Source: Pinus tabuliformis (lineage: Eukaryota > Streptophyta > Pinopsida > Pinales > Pinaceae). From it: a DNA stretch of 64,000 nt. The stretch spans positions 826,256,556-826,320,555 of the forward strand of contig CM062816.1 in assembly GCA_031772625.1 (NCBI GenBank), in the 5' to 3' direction. Positions 10,170-21,790 of this stretch are shown one piece after another; positions within the stretch are counted from its first letter, which is position 1, and each line of letters opens with the position of its first letter. Below the pieces are notes generated by a model. It did no database searches and had not been told where the DNA came from. It saw only the letters and a program-made list of their open reading frames with translations. The translations under genes and the position numbers were made by a program.

Positions 10170-13100
10170 GTCAACATCATTGGATGTCCTCATGCAAATG
10201 AATAAAAATGAAAATGATTTACTAACCATATATTGGCAGGGAAATCTACTAATAATGAACATTTCTAATTCAATTCATGATCATTGTAAAATCATTGGTG
10301 TAGTTCATTGTCGATTTGTAAATGTTGGAGTTTCTTTGCTTCTTACCCAAAAGGATGCAAAAAGGTATTATTTTTCCTTGAATTTGAATTGTCAATATAT
10401 GTGCTCTTGATCATCATGAACCCAAACAAAACTATGCCCAACAATCTTGGTGATCTACTAGTTCTTTATGTTGTGGTTGCAGAGTTCATATTGAACAGAC
10501 GAGATTGGAAATTCACCTATTATCATTACTCACAACAGCAATGACAATTCCATCTTAAACATTTATGTGTTTCTTCTCAAATTGTTGCAGATTTCCATCG
10601 GCTACAACATGTGCCAAAATGCAGCCAGCGCATTCTCTTTGTATTGCATATTGATCAATGTTTATGAATGAATCTCACTGTTGATATCAAATTTCATTTT
10701 CAAAGGAAATTCAAACCCAAGAATTGTAGGAATTTCATGTTGAGGAGGTATGATATTATTAAGAAAGGTTTGACTACAAAATATCCATGGAATTCAAGGG
10801 AAGAATATGAGAATTTACATCACACAGCTTGTTAAGAATATTATTAAGTGCATGTTTTTTTCCAAAATCACACATCTTGTTTCACTCCAAGGATATCCAT
10901 GCCATCAATCTTGAGACTTGGGACATAATCTTCTTGCTTATAGTATGTTGGAGATTTTGATGCTCACCATTCTATTGTTCCCTTACCATAGTGATTATTC
11001 TCATACAAAAAAAACCACTTGGTAAGTTCCACAATGCATGTATATTAAGCTCTTCATATAACTATCCTTGATTTTGTACACCATCACAACTCCCACTTTT
11101 ACGTATTTTGGGGCTAATGCTAACCCACAACCAAGAGGTCTGTTTACTCCCATAATGTCATGCTCTCCACAAAATTTGCTTTCCTTCTTATTCAAATGCA
11201 TTAAACCACCTTTCCTTGACAAGCAACCATCATGTCTCCGCATAAGTTTCGCAAACAACTCCAGTAATGATTCCTCTAGCTAAAAAAATAAAATACAATA
11301 ATTTATGTATGTTGTAATAACACAATTAATTATTTATGTGGTTGTTTCTAGGCCTACACTATCATGTGTGAATGATGAATGCTACATTGAGACCATGTAG
11401 CAATAAATTCTTTTCATTTTCCTATGTAACCCTTCAATTTCTAAGTCAACATATGAGAATCCTTTCTTGTCGTTAACTTCTTGTCACAAAATGTAATTTA
11501 AGATAGCTCCTTATGGCAGTGGGTATTTGCTTATCCCCCTCCCAATTACCTTTGTCAATAATAAGCCAATCAAGAGCACTTGGAACAAACATAAGTAGTT
11601 CCAACCAATGATGATCATACCCGTTCATAGTTGAGTTTGAAAATAAAAATCTTAAGAAAGGAAACATTTCTAGTACAACATGCAACACCATATCTTTAAA
11701 GATACACCAAATAGGAGAAACAACACTCCATGGAGAAAACGAAGAATATAATGCCTAAGCAACTTGTTTGGTACATGATTTGATAACTAACTCCCCACAT
11801 AGGGAATCAATGGACCAACACTCCCAACAATAATTCCAATCATAGAGGCAAAAATATCCCTAAGTTCTAGGCTAGAATCAAGCATTTCTATGTTTTCAAT
11901 AACAAATTAGAAACAAACACCACCAAAGTAGAAAGAAAATGTAATAGGAAAAATAAGTGGAATAGTCTAAACCAAGAGTGACTTAAGAAAATGTCAACAA
12001 AAAAACTCACCATGTTAAAATTAGGAATACTACCCACCAAAATGTCAAAAATATTTTACCAAGTTTAGTATACAAGTAAACTAAAATTATTGTAGCATAG
12101 AGGAGATTGAATATCACAGTGAACATATTTTTATAGAGCATAAATTTGGCATCAAAGTTGGGTCAATGATGGAAAAGATGGATGATAATAATGGAGTGTA
12201 TGAATGGTAATTGAAAGTTCATACATATAGTGGTATTCATCACATCTTCCTACATTTTTAATAAACCAAAAATTAATACACAAATTTTACCTCAAGGTTA
12301 CCTTTGGAAGAGCTTGGAATGGTACTGTATGATGAAGCAAACTCTGATTATTGAATTTTGAGTTGTTGATGATTTTGAAAACAACTTTCACTAAATATTT
12401 TATTCATGCTTGAAACTTGTGCCAATTATGAAAATGTTGGAAATATTCGCTTATAGTTGGATGACCATATGTTCATCATTTGAAACCATCTCCAAGTCAG
12501 GATCCAGTCTCGGGACATGTGCAACCATAAAAAAACAACAATTCTGCTATAGAAAAATAACTGACTTTTGCAACAAATTATTAAATCGTACTTAAAACAT
12601 GCTTGTGCATCCCTTAGCATGCAATGTTTTGAAATTTCACTCATGATATACTCAATTTATCATATTCTAGAAAAAACCCATGTCTCACAATTCTTAATCT
12701 CAACCCAATTTGCTTGCAACCTCTATGCAAAAAGTGCCTTGAAACAAGCTACTACAACCGTCAAACAGGCTGCTACCACAACTTTCTGTAGCTACATAAA
12801 TTGTTGTCTTCTTCTTGATTCTAGGGCTAGCCTCCACCCGAGTCTTTGATTACATGTTTCTCCATGAAGTCTTGAACTATGTACTAAAGTATAAACCATG
12901 AAACATGATGTATATTGATTGAGGACTAAAGATGGAGTCTATGGAGTCAAAAGAGTATTTGAATATTTGAGAATGAGAAAGTTGTTGTTGACTATGAGAA
13001 TGTCACCAAGTTATCTGTTGGCACAAGCTAGTTCATAAATAAAGAAAAACACTTGCATGAAAGAAAAAATAAATGCTTTGGAGAAACCTCATTATGGTGA

Positions 13101-13342
13101 TGCATAGGTTCTTTACCTCTTGTCTTATCATTTCTCCTCCCCCATGTTGTGTAATTCAAATGAAACCTAAATTAAAAACTAAATCATTTGTACACTTCCC
13201 TAGTAAAGGCACCAAAAATGTTAGTAAATTCAATTATACTATAATTTTGTTACATTTTCATCAATCTGAGTTGGAAAACTTATGAAGTATACAAAAAAGT
13301 ATATGGAAAAAATAATTTCTAATTTATTTATCAATGCTAACA
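10170..13342 (-). mobile_element. Interior of an old minus-strand LTR element; no recognisable pol
   Basis: The 3.2 kb between the direct repeats carries no RT, integrase or protease motif on either strand. Minus-strand stretches with plausible protein composition lie at 11691-11473 (ALDWLIIDKGNWEGDKQ) and 11283-11001 (a Gly/Lys/His/Cys-rich segment that includes LMHLNKKE and HDIMGVNRPLGCG). They are separated by stops and unlike anything I recognise. On the + strand, short ORFs at 10180-10544 and 12568-12849 look like chance. The element may be non-autonomous or simply too decayed to read. Confidence 0.35.
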
Positions 13343-13665
13343 TTAACAGTAATAAAAAAATGTTGGGATGAGTTTCAACATGTTTCTTAGGGTTATTGCC
13401 TAAACAAGTAATACAAGGCTCGATCCTTGTGATTCAACTCTTACTTTATGCAAATATCAATAGTAAAAGAATGTTGGGACAAGTTTCGACATGTTGCTCA
13501 AGGTTCTTTCCTAAACAAGTAACACAAGGCTCAATCCTTGTGATCCAAATTTTAATCTATGAAAATATCGATAGTAAAATAATATTAGGAAAATTTTCAA
13601 CATGTTGCTTAGAGTTCTTGCCTAAACAAGTGGAACAAGGCTCAATCCTTGCGATCCAATAGATA
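13343..13665 (+). repeat. 111-bp tandem repeat, three units, open in one frame
   Basis: The phrase CCTAAACAAGT recurs at 13399, 13510 and 13621, exactly 111 bp apart, and the rest of the units align with it. As 111 is 37 codons, the + frame stays open and encodes a repeating 37-residue unit with the core QGSILVIQ and a conserved Cys-Cys pair (STCC). The open frame spans 13396-13662. Whether it was ever translated is not shown. It sits just inside the right LTR-like repeat. Confidence 0.85.
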
Positions 13666-13680
13666 CATTTCATCCTTTTA

Positions 13681-14850
13681 TGAAATTGACCATATAATTG
13701 AAATAAATGCCACATGATAGTTAAGTTTTTTGAAAAGCAAAATAACCCAAGGCTCTGTATTCAGATTTAATTAAATAATAAATTTAAAACTAACTGAAAA
13801 TCATTATTTTAATTAAGAACATCAATAATTGTAATAATTTCAAACTACAATCTATATTATTCTATGGAAACAAAATGAAACATAAATTTACTACGTGGAA
13901 AAATAGTGGCAACATGCATCCTCACACAATCCCTTCCTGGTTAGTTTCACATGCTTAGGAGAAATTCATAACTTCTAAAGTGATAAAAAAAACTTAAAAA
14001 AATCATGTACAAAGTTTTTGCACACAAAAAAGATAATGAACTAAATATATTACTAGAAAAATGTTTCCACATCTCCAACTTAACTCTCAATCATAATCTT
14101 TCTTTAGCATTTATACAAAATGAAACACAAATTCTTAGGTTGAAATCTCCCTAACACATTGATGACTCAACAAACTAGATTGATTTGGGCTTAACATGAG
14201 TAATATCTTCCTTGATTTGATGGATAATTCAAATATGTTCTTCTACTGCTACATTTGTTAGTCACAACATGAATTCCAGGAAAATAAGCCTCAAAGGATC
14301 AAGAAAATATGTTGTATCCTTCACTTTTTAAGGAAAATATTCACATGGAGCCTAAATGGGCTCATTCTGCAAAAAACCCATGTTTTAGTTTTTCAAGATA
14401 TATCTTCACTTGCTCAAAACTTGTACTACAAAATAAATTCCTAGAAATTGATAGAAATCTTTGTCCAAAAACTTGATCAAATGATGGAGGCTCATATGTT
14501 TGCCCTGGGTGATTTTTGAGTAATGTGAATCTATATTGGGTTTCCTAGTAACAAAACCCATGTGCCCAATTTTCTTCTAGAACTGTGTTAATATCTCAAT
14601 CACGAAGATGGCTACTGAAACTAGCTTAAACTAGTAAACTGCCATTAATAAAATCAATGTATAATCCTAATTAAGTCATAAAAAATAAATGAAATGTATG
14701 ATAATTAGCCACTTGAGCATTAGATATGTATTGTGGTGTTTTCACAAGAAATTATCGTAAATGGAGTGATCAATGGGTGAAGGATGACATGGATGATTAA
14801 ATGGATAACTATAAATGATGGTAAAATGTTGAAAAACAAATGACCCAATA
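13681..14850 (-). repeat. LTR-like direct repeat, right copy (1.17 kb)
   Basis: This is the partner of 8977-10159. It begins TGAAATTGACC and ends GACCCAATA, where the terminal CA has become TA. In the minus-strand reading it would be the 5' LTR of the element. No primer binding site is recognised below 13680. The two copies are clearly diverged by eye, so the insertion is old. Confidence 0.6.
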
Positions 14851-15001
14851 GACTACTCAGCCTAACTAAGAGAATAATTTTCTAATCCAAAGTGAAGTTG
14901 ACCTTAATGAATGAATCCACTTAAATTTTAAATTCATGTCCACTATTTAGACACTTGCGTCTTGGATGATTTCTTCATTTTGCAAATGGTATATAGGAAT
15001 G
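14851..15001. other. Spacer between elements
   Basis: No feature is seen in this short AT-rich stretch. It separates the LTR-like repeat from the next element's U3-like start. Confidence 0.4.
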
Positions 15002-16183
15002 TGTTGTAGCTGCTACAACCCCCCTCCAAATTTTTTCTCGTACTTTGATTTTGGAGGCTCCCTTCTATCTATAGGAGTCTATCATTCACTATCTTCAAGT
15101 ATTCATGCTATGTTAACTACTTATCATTTTGTACAGTGCTTGTGATGTCTTGTTTTGACCCTGATTTAACATGATCCATCTCCTGCCTTGACCTTGCAGC
15201 ATTGTCGATCTTCCCTCTTGGAACTGCGCAATCCATTGTCATTGGAAAGTGCGTTGAGCCCTGAGGATCCAAATTGCACAATATTGGAAAGAAAGATAGC
15301 CTTGAGCTCATAAACTGTGCAAAAGTTGTCTTTCCCCTCAAAATTGTGCAATTCAGTGAGGAAAGGAATTGCACAAGCCCTTGAGCCTCAGAATTGCGCA
15401 ATCCCATTTTCCAGTGTGAAAAAGAAATTTCCTGAAAGAGCAGAGTTGTGTTGTAGCTGCTACAACCACCCTCCAAATTTTTTCCCATGCTTTGATTTTG
15501 GAGCCTTCTTTTCTGCCCACATGAACTTATCTCTTACTATTGTCAAGTATTCATGCTATGATAGATAATTATATTTTCATGATGTTCTTATGATGAGTTG
15601 ATCTCGGTTTGATATCTTTCAGACACAAGCTATCTCTTGACTTGACTTTGTAGCATTATCGGTCTTCCCTCTTGAAACTACAAAATTTGGGAAGGCATAC
15701 CATCCTTAAGGATCAGAATTGTGCAATCTAGACAAGAAGACTAGTCTTGTGCTCGGATATTGCACAATTTTGGGAGATATCCCGAACTTGAGTTCAGAAA
15801 CTGCACAAAGCTTCCCTTAAGTTGAGAAACTACACGATTCACTGAGTCAAGAAGTTTCCTAGTGGGAAGTGTGCAATCCTTCTTGGCAATCTGAATGGTT
15901 GGTTTCCTAAAAAAGAAAAAAAGAAAAAAGAAAAAAGAAAAGGCAATCCCTAGAAAATAAGGAGTGGATAATTAGTTTCTCAAAGGATGACACAAGTTGT
16001 TATTTTTGGAATTTTGCCAAGTGTCATTTTTTCCTTGATTTTAGGCATACGTGTCATAAACCCTAATCATACTAGATCTATATAATGGATTCCCCTATAG
16101 CTCAATTGTATAATCGATCTTGGAGCTCTAGCCTTCCCAAGGAGATCAAGGAGCCTCCGGTGGAGTTTGCGACGCATTTCTAG
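15002..16183 (+). repeat. U3/LTR-like leader region of ORF-family element 1, with tandemly duplicated start
   Basis: The phrase TGTTGTAGCTGCTACAAC begins at 15002 and again at 15449, and about 240 bp after each start are similar, so the region is a 447-bp tandem duplication. The same start recurs in altered form at 18682 (3' of the ORF) and 27833 (before the second element), as expected of LTR 5' ends. Many ATTGCGCAAT-like words occur here. TCTATATAATGG near 16077 is a plausible TATA box. A leader exon would end at CTAG, 16183, where GTGAGT follows. I did not find a primer binding site, so the LTR call is tentative. Confidence 0.5.
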
Positions 16184-16952
16184 GTGAGTTTTGTTTTTGT
16201 CGTCTTTTGTCACTTTTTGTTGTTTCGCTTCTGTGAGTGTTTTTTTTCTTGTTTATTTTCATGGTTGATAGTGTTTTAAATTATATTAACTTATATTATC
16301 TTGTATAAGTGTCAGTTTTCTCTTTCATTCTCCTTTTACAAGTGTTGCATCAGCTTTCTTATTTTTTCCCATTAGTGGTGGTCATTTTGGTGACTCCCTA
16401 TGCATGTTTTTTTTTCCTTTTGCATGTTGATCTTATGCACTTAATATTCACTAATTTATCTTGCCTTACTCATATCTACACTCTAACTTGCACCATCACT
16501 CAGATATTCCACTTTCCCATCCTCTTTCCAAGCAGATCTTCCCCTCACTTGGCCAGTAGTTGCCTTGCTCAGTTGGGCATTGCACAAGTCCAAGGCTCAA
16601 GCTTCAAGCTTGGCCTTTGAGACTGCACAATGTGTAGTACCTAGCCTTTCCAACTATCCATTGCACAGTTCCTGGGCTCAAACCTCACCCTTGTCCATTG
16701 GGATTGCGCAATGTGCAATCTCTCCTTCAATCTTCCTAGGCCGAGATTGTGGATTTCGCGGTCTCAGGCCTCAAGCTTCTCCCCTAGATACTGAGACTAC
16801 ACAATTTGTAATTCTTGGAGCCAACCTCTTCCCTCACCTTAGTATTTGTGTAATTATTCCCTCCAGTCTTGTGGTATTTGCCTTGATCTTGTTGTGTGAG
16901 TCTTTTTGCTAAAGATAATTCATGTTTTCCATGAGTATTTTTCCTCCTACAG
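16184..16952 (+). other. Predicted 5'-leader intron (769 bp), element 1
   Basis: The donor is CTAG|GTGAGT and the acceptor is TTTTTCCTCCTACAG|GTATTG, both close to plant consensus. A T-rich tract precedes the acceptor. The next ATG is 44 nt downstream at 16996 and opens the family ORF. Element 2 has the same layout: donor CAAG|GTAGGC, acceptor GGATTTTAG, intron of 806 bp, ATG 48 nt later. The shared architecture supports a real intron. Transcript data are not available here. Confidence 0.55.
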
Positions 16953-16995
16953 GTATTGTAGTGTTGAGCACCTCTCTTCATTAGTTACTATCATC

Positions 16996-18533
16996 ATGGC
17001 ACCAAAGATATTTGCTTCAAAGGATACCACTGAAAGTAAGCACACCACTGAAAGTAGCACTAGGGAGGCAGTTGAGATTACTCCAATGAGTTTGCCAACA
17101 TGGAAAATTTTAGGGGCTAATGTTCGCCAAGTGGGCTAATTTTCCATGATTTTTTCACAAAAAAGATTCACTAATTTCCAATTTTATAAAAGATGATTCA
17201 CCCAAATTTTAGAATATAAAATTATTTTATCTTAAAAATCACCAACATTATATAGAGACTATATATAAAATCATTATAAATTTGAATAATTTTACAAATA
17301 TATCCATAAACATTTTATAGTTTTCATATTAAGGATTAGTGAGATTCGCCAATGTTTTTAAACTTCAAGAAAATTTTCCATCCTTAAAATTTTCCTTGCT
17401 TTCCAGTTTTCACAAATACTCAATTGTTCATAAAGGAAGATTCATACATCACATGGAACAAAGTAAATGAGGATTTCTCAAAAAGAAGCTTCAAAGTAGA
17501 TCTTAAGGACTGCTAGGTGTATATCGATGTCCAAAAGTTAGGGTTACATAAGGTTGCTTGCAGGTGCTTCAATTTCCCATGTGCAGACATTGTCATCTAG
17601 ATAATTTTTCACATAGATCCCGAGACTATGACTCTTAATAGTGCCAATGGACAAAGGCTTGCTTCTTTTTTGGCACCAGATTACCATCTCATGTACCATT
17701 TTCGGAGTTGGAATCGCTCATGGATTCTTATTTTTGTGATGCTGCCAGCTACTTGAGCACAAGGGAAATTGTCAAAGGTTGGGTGAAAGAGATAACAAAG
17801 TTTCATCAAACACCCACCAAAACCTACAAGGAAAAGTCTCTCAAGAAGGCTTATCATTTTATGATAGTCCTATGTTGCAGAATCTATGATCAATAGAGTA
17901 CAGAGACCTTCCCCAAAGGGTGGCCATTCTTACTAAACTAAATTGTGAATGAAGGAAAACCATTCAACTCGTCAGACGTGTTGGCTCAACAAATGAAGAT
18001 CCATATAGCTAATTCCCAGAATACTTCCAAGAGAAAGAAAGACAAATTTTACATGTCTTCCTACCCGCTGGATGTAATTTGTGCTCACAATTTATTCCTT
18101 GGGATGAATTGGACCTTGACACCAAGAGAGTCTGTCGTGCACGTCTATTGCTTTCTTCTTTCAGAGTGCATCCACAAAAGAGTAATGGAAAACTTTACTG
18201 ATCAATTCCTCATTCTGTTATACAAGTTAATCTTTGAGCAACAACCACCTTGCATGTCACGTGGGGCAATGGAAGTAGTGTCAGAGATAGTAGTTTGGTT
18301 TTCCTCACTAGATGACACTTTCCTCAGTGTTTGACGGACAAAAGTCACCACATCTTTTGCCGAGGTATGCTAACAATAAATTAGTCATGAGAGAAGTTGC
18401 ATACCATATTTCCACAAGGTTATCAACAGTTTTGCATATGAAGAAGAAAGCACCTTGGCTTGTTCTTCATATGCAGGTCGGATTGTACGAAATCGAGAAT
18501 TTGAAAGTCGCAAACATCAAAGGCAAGGGATAG
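16996..18533 (+). pseudogene. FYMSSY-family ORF, copy 1 (unknown protein, LTR-associated)
   Basis: The ORF starts at 16996 with MAPK, then a Ser/Thr-rich stretch. About 290 bp of very AT-rich sequence (17115-17400) appears to be inserted. Homology to copy 2 resumes at about 17430 and runs through VYIDVQKLG-x-HKVA, an MYH-type block, a STREIVKGWVKE helix (17757-17800), the CCRIYDQ segment, and KFYMSSYPLDVICAHNLF (18046-18100). It continues with HVY, FLILLYKLIFEQQPP, and HLLPRYANNKLVMREVAYH (18352-18410). Several stops and frameshifts break it. I do not recognise the family. Two long copies lying behind LTR-like starts make a gag-like or accessory protein of an LTR element the best guess. A captured host gene is the alternative. 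Confidence 0.6.
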
Positions 18534-18681
18534 AAAAATTCACAATTGGTCGTTTGGGCTTCAATCCGTACAATGCCAGGAATGTTTGTAAAGACTACTG
18601 TGCAAGGATTCATTTTTAGTGGCCAAGTGGGACCTTTCACAGACTCGAGGAAGAAACATGGAAAATTTGTTATAATACCTT

Positions 18682-20800
18682 TGTTGTAGCGGCTGGAATA
18701 CCCTCCAAAATTTTGGCCCACATATAATTTTGGAGCCTCCTTTTAGAGTTTTACTTCATGTCTGCATGCACTCGAGTTAACCTCATGAGCTCGTGTGAGT
18801 CATTGCCCCCACCTTGCCTGATCATTCGACATATAACTTTTTCATGTTAATGTCAATGTTATGCTTGCGATCATGTTCTAGTCATACACAAGGTCTTCAC
18901 TTCATGTGTACATGTTGTGTTCGCTATGTAAACATCCATCGCACTCACACATAGAGTCATACACATTGTCGCGCAAGCGTCGTCACAGTCATCCAAAGAT
19001 CAGTCATAAGCATCATGCTTGTCACTCACACCGTCAGTTAGTCATGTTGAGCATGTGTGTCTGGATGGTTTGAGTTGTCTCGTCATCAAGTCATGTAAGT
19101 GTGTGTTTGCAAGTACGCGTATGCACCTCGTCACTCACTCACACACTTAGTCGTTTTGTTGAAGTTCTGATGACCGGATTCCCCTCTGACAGCCAGACCT
19201 TCACCCCGTCATTGGCTCGATCCACTTTCACCAGAACAATGCATAAGCACAAAGCAATCCTTTTCAAGTTGCGTTGCCCGCAAGTTGATCAATCAACCTT
19301 CCTACTGGTCAATCAGAGAATTTGACCCAACAATCACCCTAGGAATGATTCCCCTCAAAAATTGTGTAGAGGCTGCAGACCTTGACTGCTTCGCTAACTA
19401 AGGAAATTGTGCAGACAGGTTGGACAGACACCCAGTGCCCATCCCTGTCTCACTCAGAAATTTGCCAAATTTTTCCAGTCAACCCAGCAATCAGCTGGCC
19501 GATTGCTCACCCGGAAAACTACGCAGTTTTCATGAGAAATCCCTCTGCTTCCCAACAATATGCTCATCTCAGAAGCTATGTAGAGGCGATCAGTAGGTCA
19601 ACCTTCCAGCATAAACATAGTTTTTCCACCAGTAGCTGACTATTAGTTCCCTCCAAGAATTGCGCAGTTTTTGTTGCCAAGCTCCAACAGCTAACTGCGA
19701 GTTCCCTCTAGGAATTGTGCAATTTTTTCCGCCAAGGTCCCAGTAGCCAGCTTCCAGTTCCCTCCAGGAATTGCGCAGTTTTGGCTGTCAGGCTCCTGCT
19801 ACCTGCTCCTTCCAAAAATTGCGCAGATTTTGTCTGCCCAGCCTTCCCACAGCACAGACTGCTCCTCCCAAAAATTGCATAGTTTTTTCCTCCAGCTGAG
19901 CCAGACCCCACGGACAGTCACTACTGATCTGGATTTCCCATCTCCACCTTCCAGTGACTTCTACGCAGTTTTCACCAGTAGTGCCTAGAGCCTCCATCCC
20001 AGCTCGAAGCCTGCAACCATGTCTTCTCTGCCAGTCAACTGCATATGAAACGATCATGGATCATGGATCATGGTAGACTAAGAGGTTTATGGAATTGATG
20101 TCATCTCATCATGAGTAACTGCAGATACAACTAAACAAACAAACATGGCATGATGACAGATGGGACAAAGAAAGGGAGCACATGTAGAAAGACATGCTCG
20201 CGAATGGACGAATAAACAATGCATGCAAAGGGAAATGCTCGCGAATGGACGATCATGTGAAGATGTGTTCACACATAGACGGATGGACGAACATGCACTT
20301 CTTGCAAATGTACGAACCTGTTAGGCATGCCAACATACAAGCAAGGAACAACATGCGAATGCAACATCAAGCGAACCCAATGACCATCGAAGACTCCGCA
20401 CACTTTTCCATGCGGAGGTGAATTTGTGACACACCATGAGGACATCCATCACCTAGAAACACTACAACTCGACATGCACACCAGCAGCAACACAAATGTA
20501 CCAGCATTGTCATGTCGAGTCTTGTCATGAGTCATGTCATCCTCATCTCTATTGTGGAACATAATGACAATCACTGTAATGTAACGTGGAAGTCAAAGAG
20601 ACCCACTTGTCATATGAAGGGTTATGTAAAGTCAAAAGGTCATGGAAGTTAAACAGTCATGAGGGAAGTCGAAGAGCCAAAAGGGTTAGTTTCACCCTTG
20701 GCTATAAATACCCCCTCATTTTTACATGCAAAGGAATTTTCACCTCGTCTCCTCCCACATAGCCTTGAGAGTTTGTAATCTTTTCTTTGAGGAGTAAGTA
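18682..20800 (+). repeat. 3' LTR-like region of element 1, CATG/TCGTCA-rich
   Basis: It opens with TGTTGTAGCGGCTGG and CCCTCCAAAATTTTGG, matching the starts at 15002 and 15449 for about 70 bp, then diverges. 18740-20650 is less AT-rich than its surroundings and full of TCATG, CGTCA and CATGC words. ATGCTCGCGAATGGACGA occurs at 20192 and 20238. At least nine ATTGCGCAGTTT-like words lie at 19350-19980. TATA-like GGCTATAAATACCCCCTC is at 20699 and resembles the TTATAAATATACCCTC at 32311 behind copy 2, so both probably mark LTR promoters. The right edge is uncertain. Confidence 0.45.
20699..20716 (+). promoter_or_regulatory. TATA-box-like promoter element
   Basis: CTATAAATA followed by CCCCCTCATT matches a plant TATA box and is paralleled at 32311 in element 2 (TATAAATATACCCTCATT). 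Start about 30 nt downstream would be expected. No transcript evidence. Confidence 0.45.
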
Positions 20801-20882
20801 GTGGCTCCAACACCTTGCCCATGGGGTTAGTGATGTATGGTGTAATGATGTGTCTTGTCAATTATGAAAGGTTTGGCGGCAA

Positions 20883-21790
20883 TAATTGTACCATGGGAAT
20901 AGGAGGATCACACCCTATACTATGGGAACAGAAGGATTTCCCCCTAATTCTTTGGAATATGAAGATACCATAAGAACATGAGCAGTACGAACTTCACTCT
21001 CTATAGGATAGATACAATCAATTGAAAGTGGAATTGGTTCAACCATTTTTTCAACCAGTGGTTGGTTGGAAACAAACTCATGGGATTCATTTTCAGAGAG
21101 ATTGGGATTGACCAAAGATGAGTTCTGATCAATCACTTGATCAACTAGTGGAGGATCAAGGGAAAGTTTCTGATAACCAGTCAGAAGACAAGGTTGAGAA
21201 GCAGTAAGGTTATCCAACACATTAGAGGCTTCATCCATATAAGGACAAAGGTGAATAGGATGAAGTCCGTCATGTAACCTACAGGGAAATCTGACTTTTT
21301 CCTTTTTCCCATGGGCTTTATTGTCACTAGTTGAAGGTTTATCACCAGCATGATCTCCAGAGGTTAATGAAAAAGGTCGATGTGAAATTGTGGACCACAC
21401 TTCTAATATCTTGGGAATACTAGGACATTATCGAAGAAGGTGGTCAACCTTACAAAGCTTGCGGAGCAATTTCACTTTACGAGGTTGATTAGAAGATTTT
21501 CCAACATCAGTTGCATATGTAGAAATGGTCACTTGGTTGGCCATTTGCTTATTTTTATTTTTCTTAATCTTCATTTTCTTCTTCTTCTTATCCACCTGGT
21601 TACTAGCTTGTAGGCTTTCACCAGACGAAGAGGAAGAAGACCGAACAGGCGAAGAAGGTAAAGAGTCGACTTTAGGCTCAACCAGAGGTTGATACTATTC
21701 AAGTGGAGGAGAGCCTATTTGAGAAGCAATTTGGACATTTAGAACCATAGGGGTCGAAAATAAGCAAACTGGAAAACTAATGGTAAACCC
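20883..21790 (-). pseudogene. Decayed gypsy-type Gag with two zinc-knuckle-like motifs
   Basis: Minus-strand reading from about 21790 gives a Pro/Ser-rich part, a Ser run, a Lys-rich stretch (KKKMKIKKNKNKQ), then RKLCKVDHLLR-stop-CPS. That is a CCHC-like knuckle with the first Cys changed to Arg and Gln changed to stop. After a Ser/Asp spacer comes FPCRLHDGLHPIHLCPYMDEAS, a second knuckle with the second Cys changed to His. The rest (open 21400-20915) is acidic and Gln/Ser/Pro-rich. Paired knuckles of this kind are known in Gag of plant gypsy elements. No pol follows, and the + neighbours belong to other elements. Confidence 0.65.

Noticed and set aside
8977-14850. Confident call of a complete LTR retrotransposon
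   Set aside because: The direct repeats are clear, but no primer site or pol was found and the left LTR edge is uncertain, so it is given only as LTR-like.
16309-16912. Two + ORFs of about 100 codons
   Set aside because: They lie within the predicted leader intron, overlap in different frames and contain the ATTGCGCAAT-like words; nothing supports coding.
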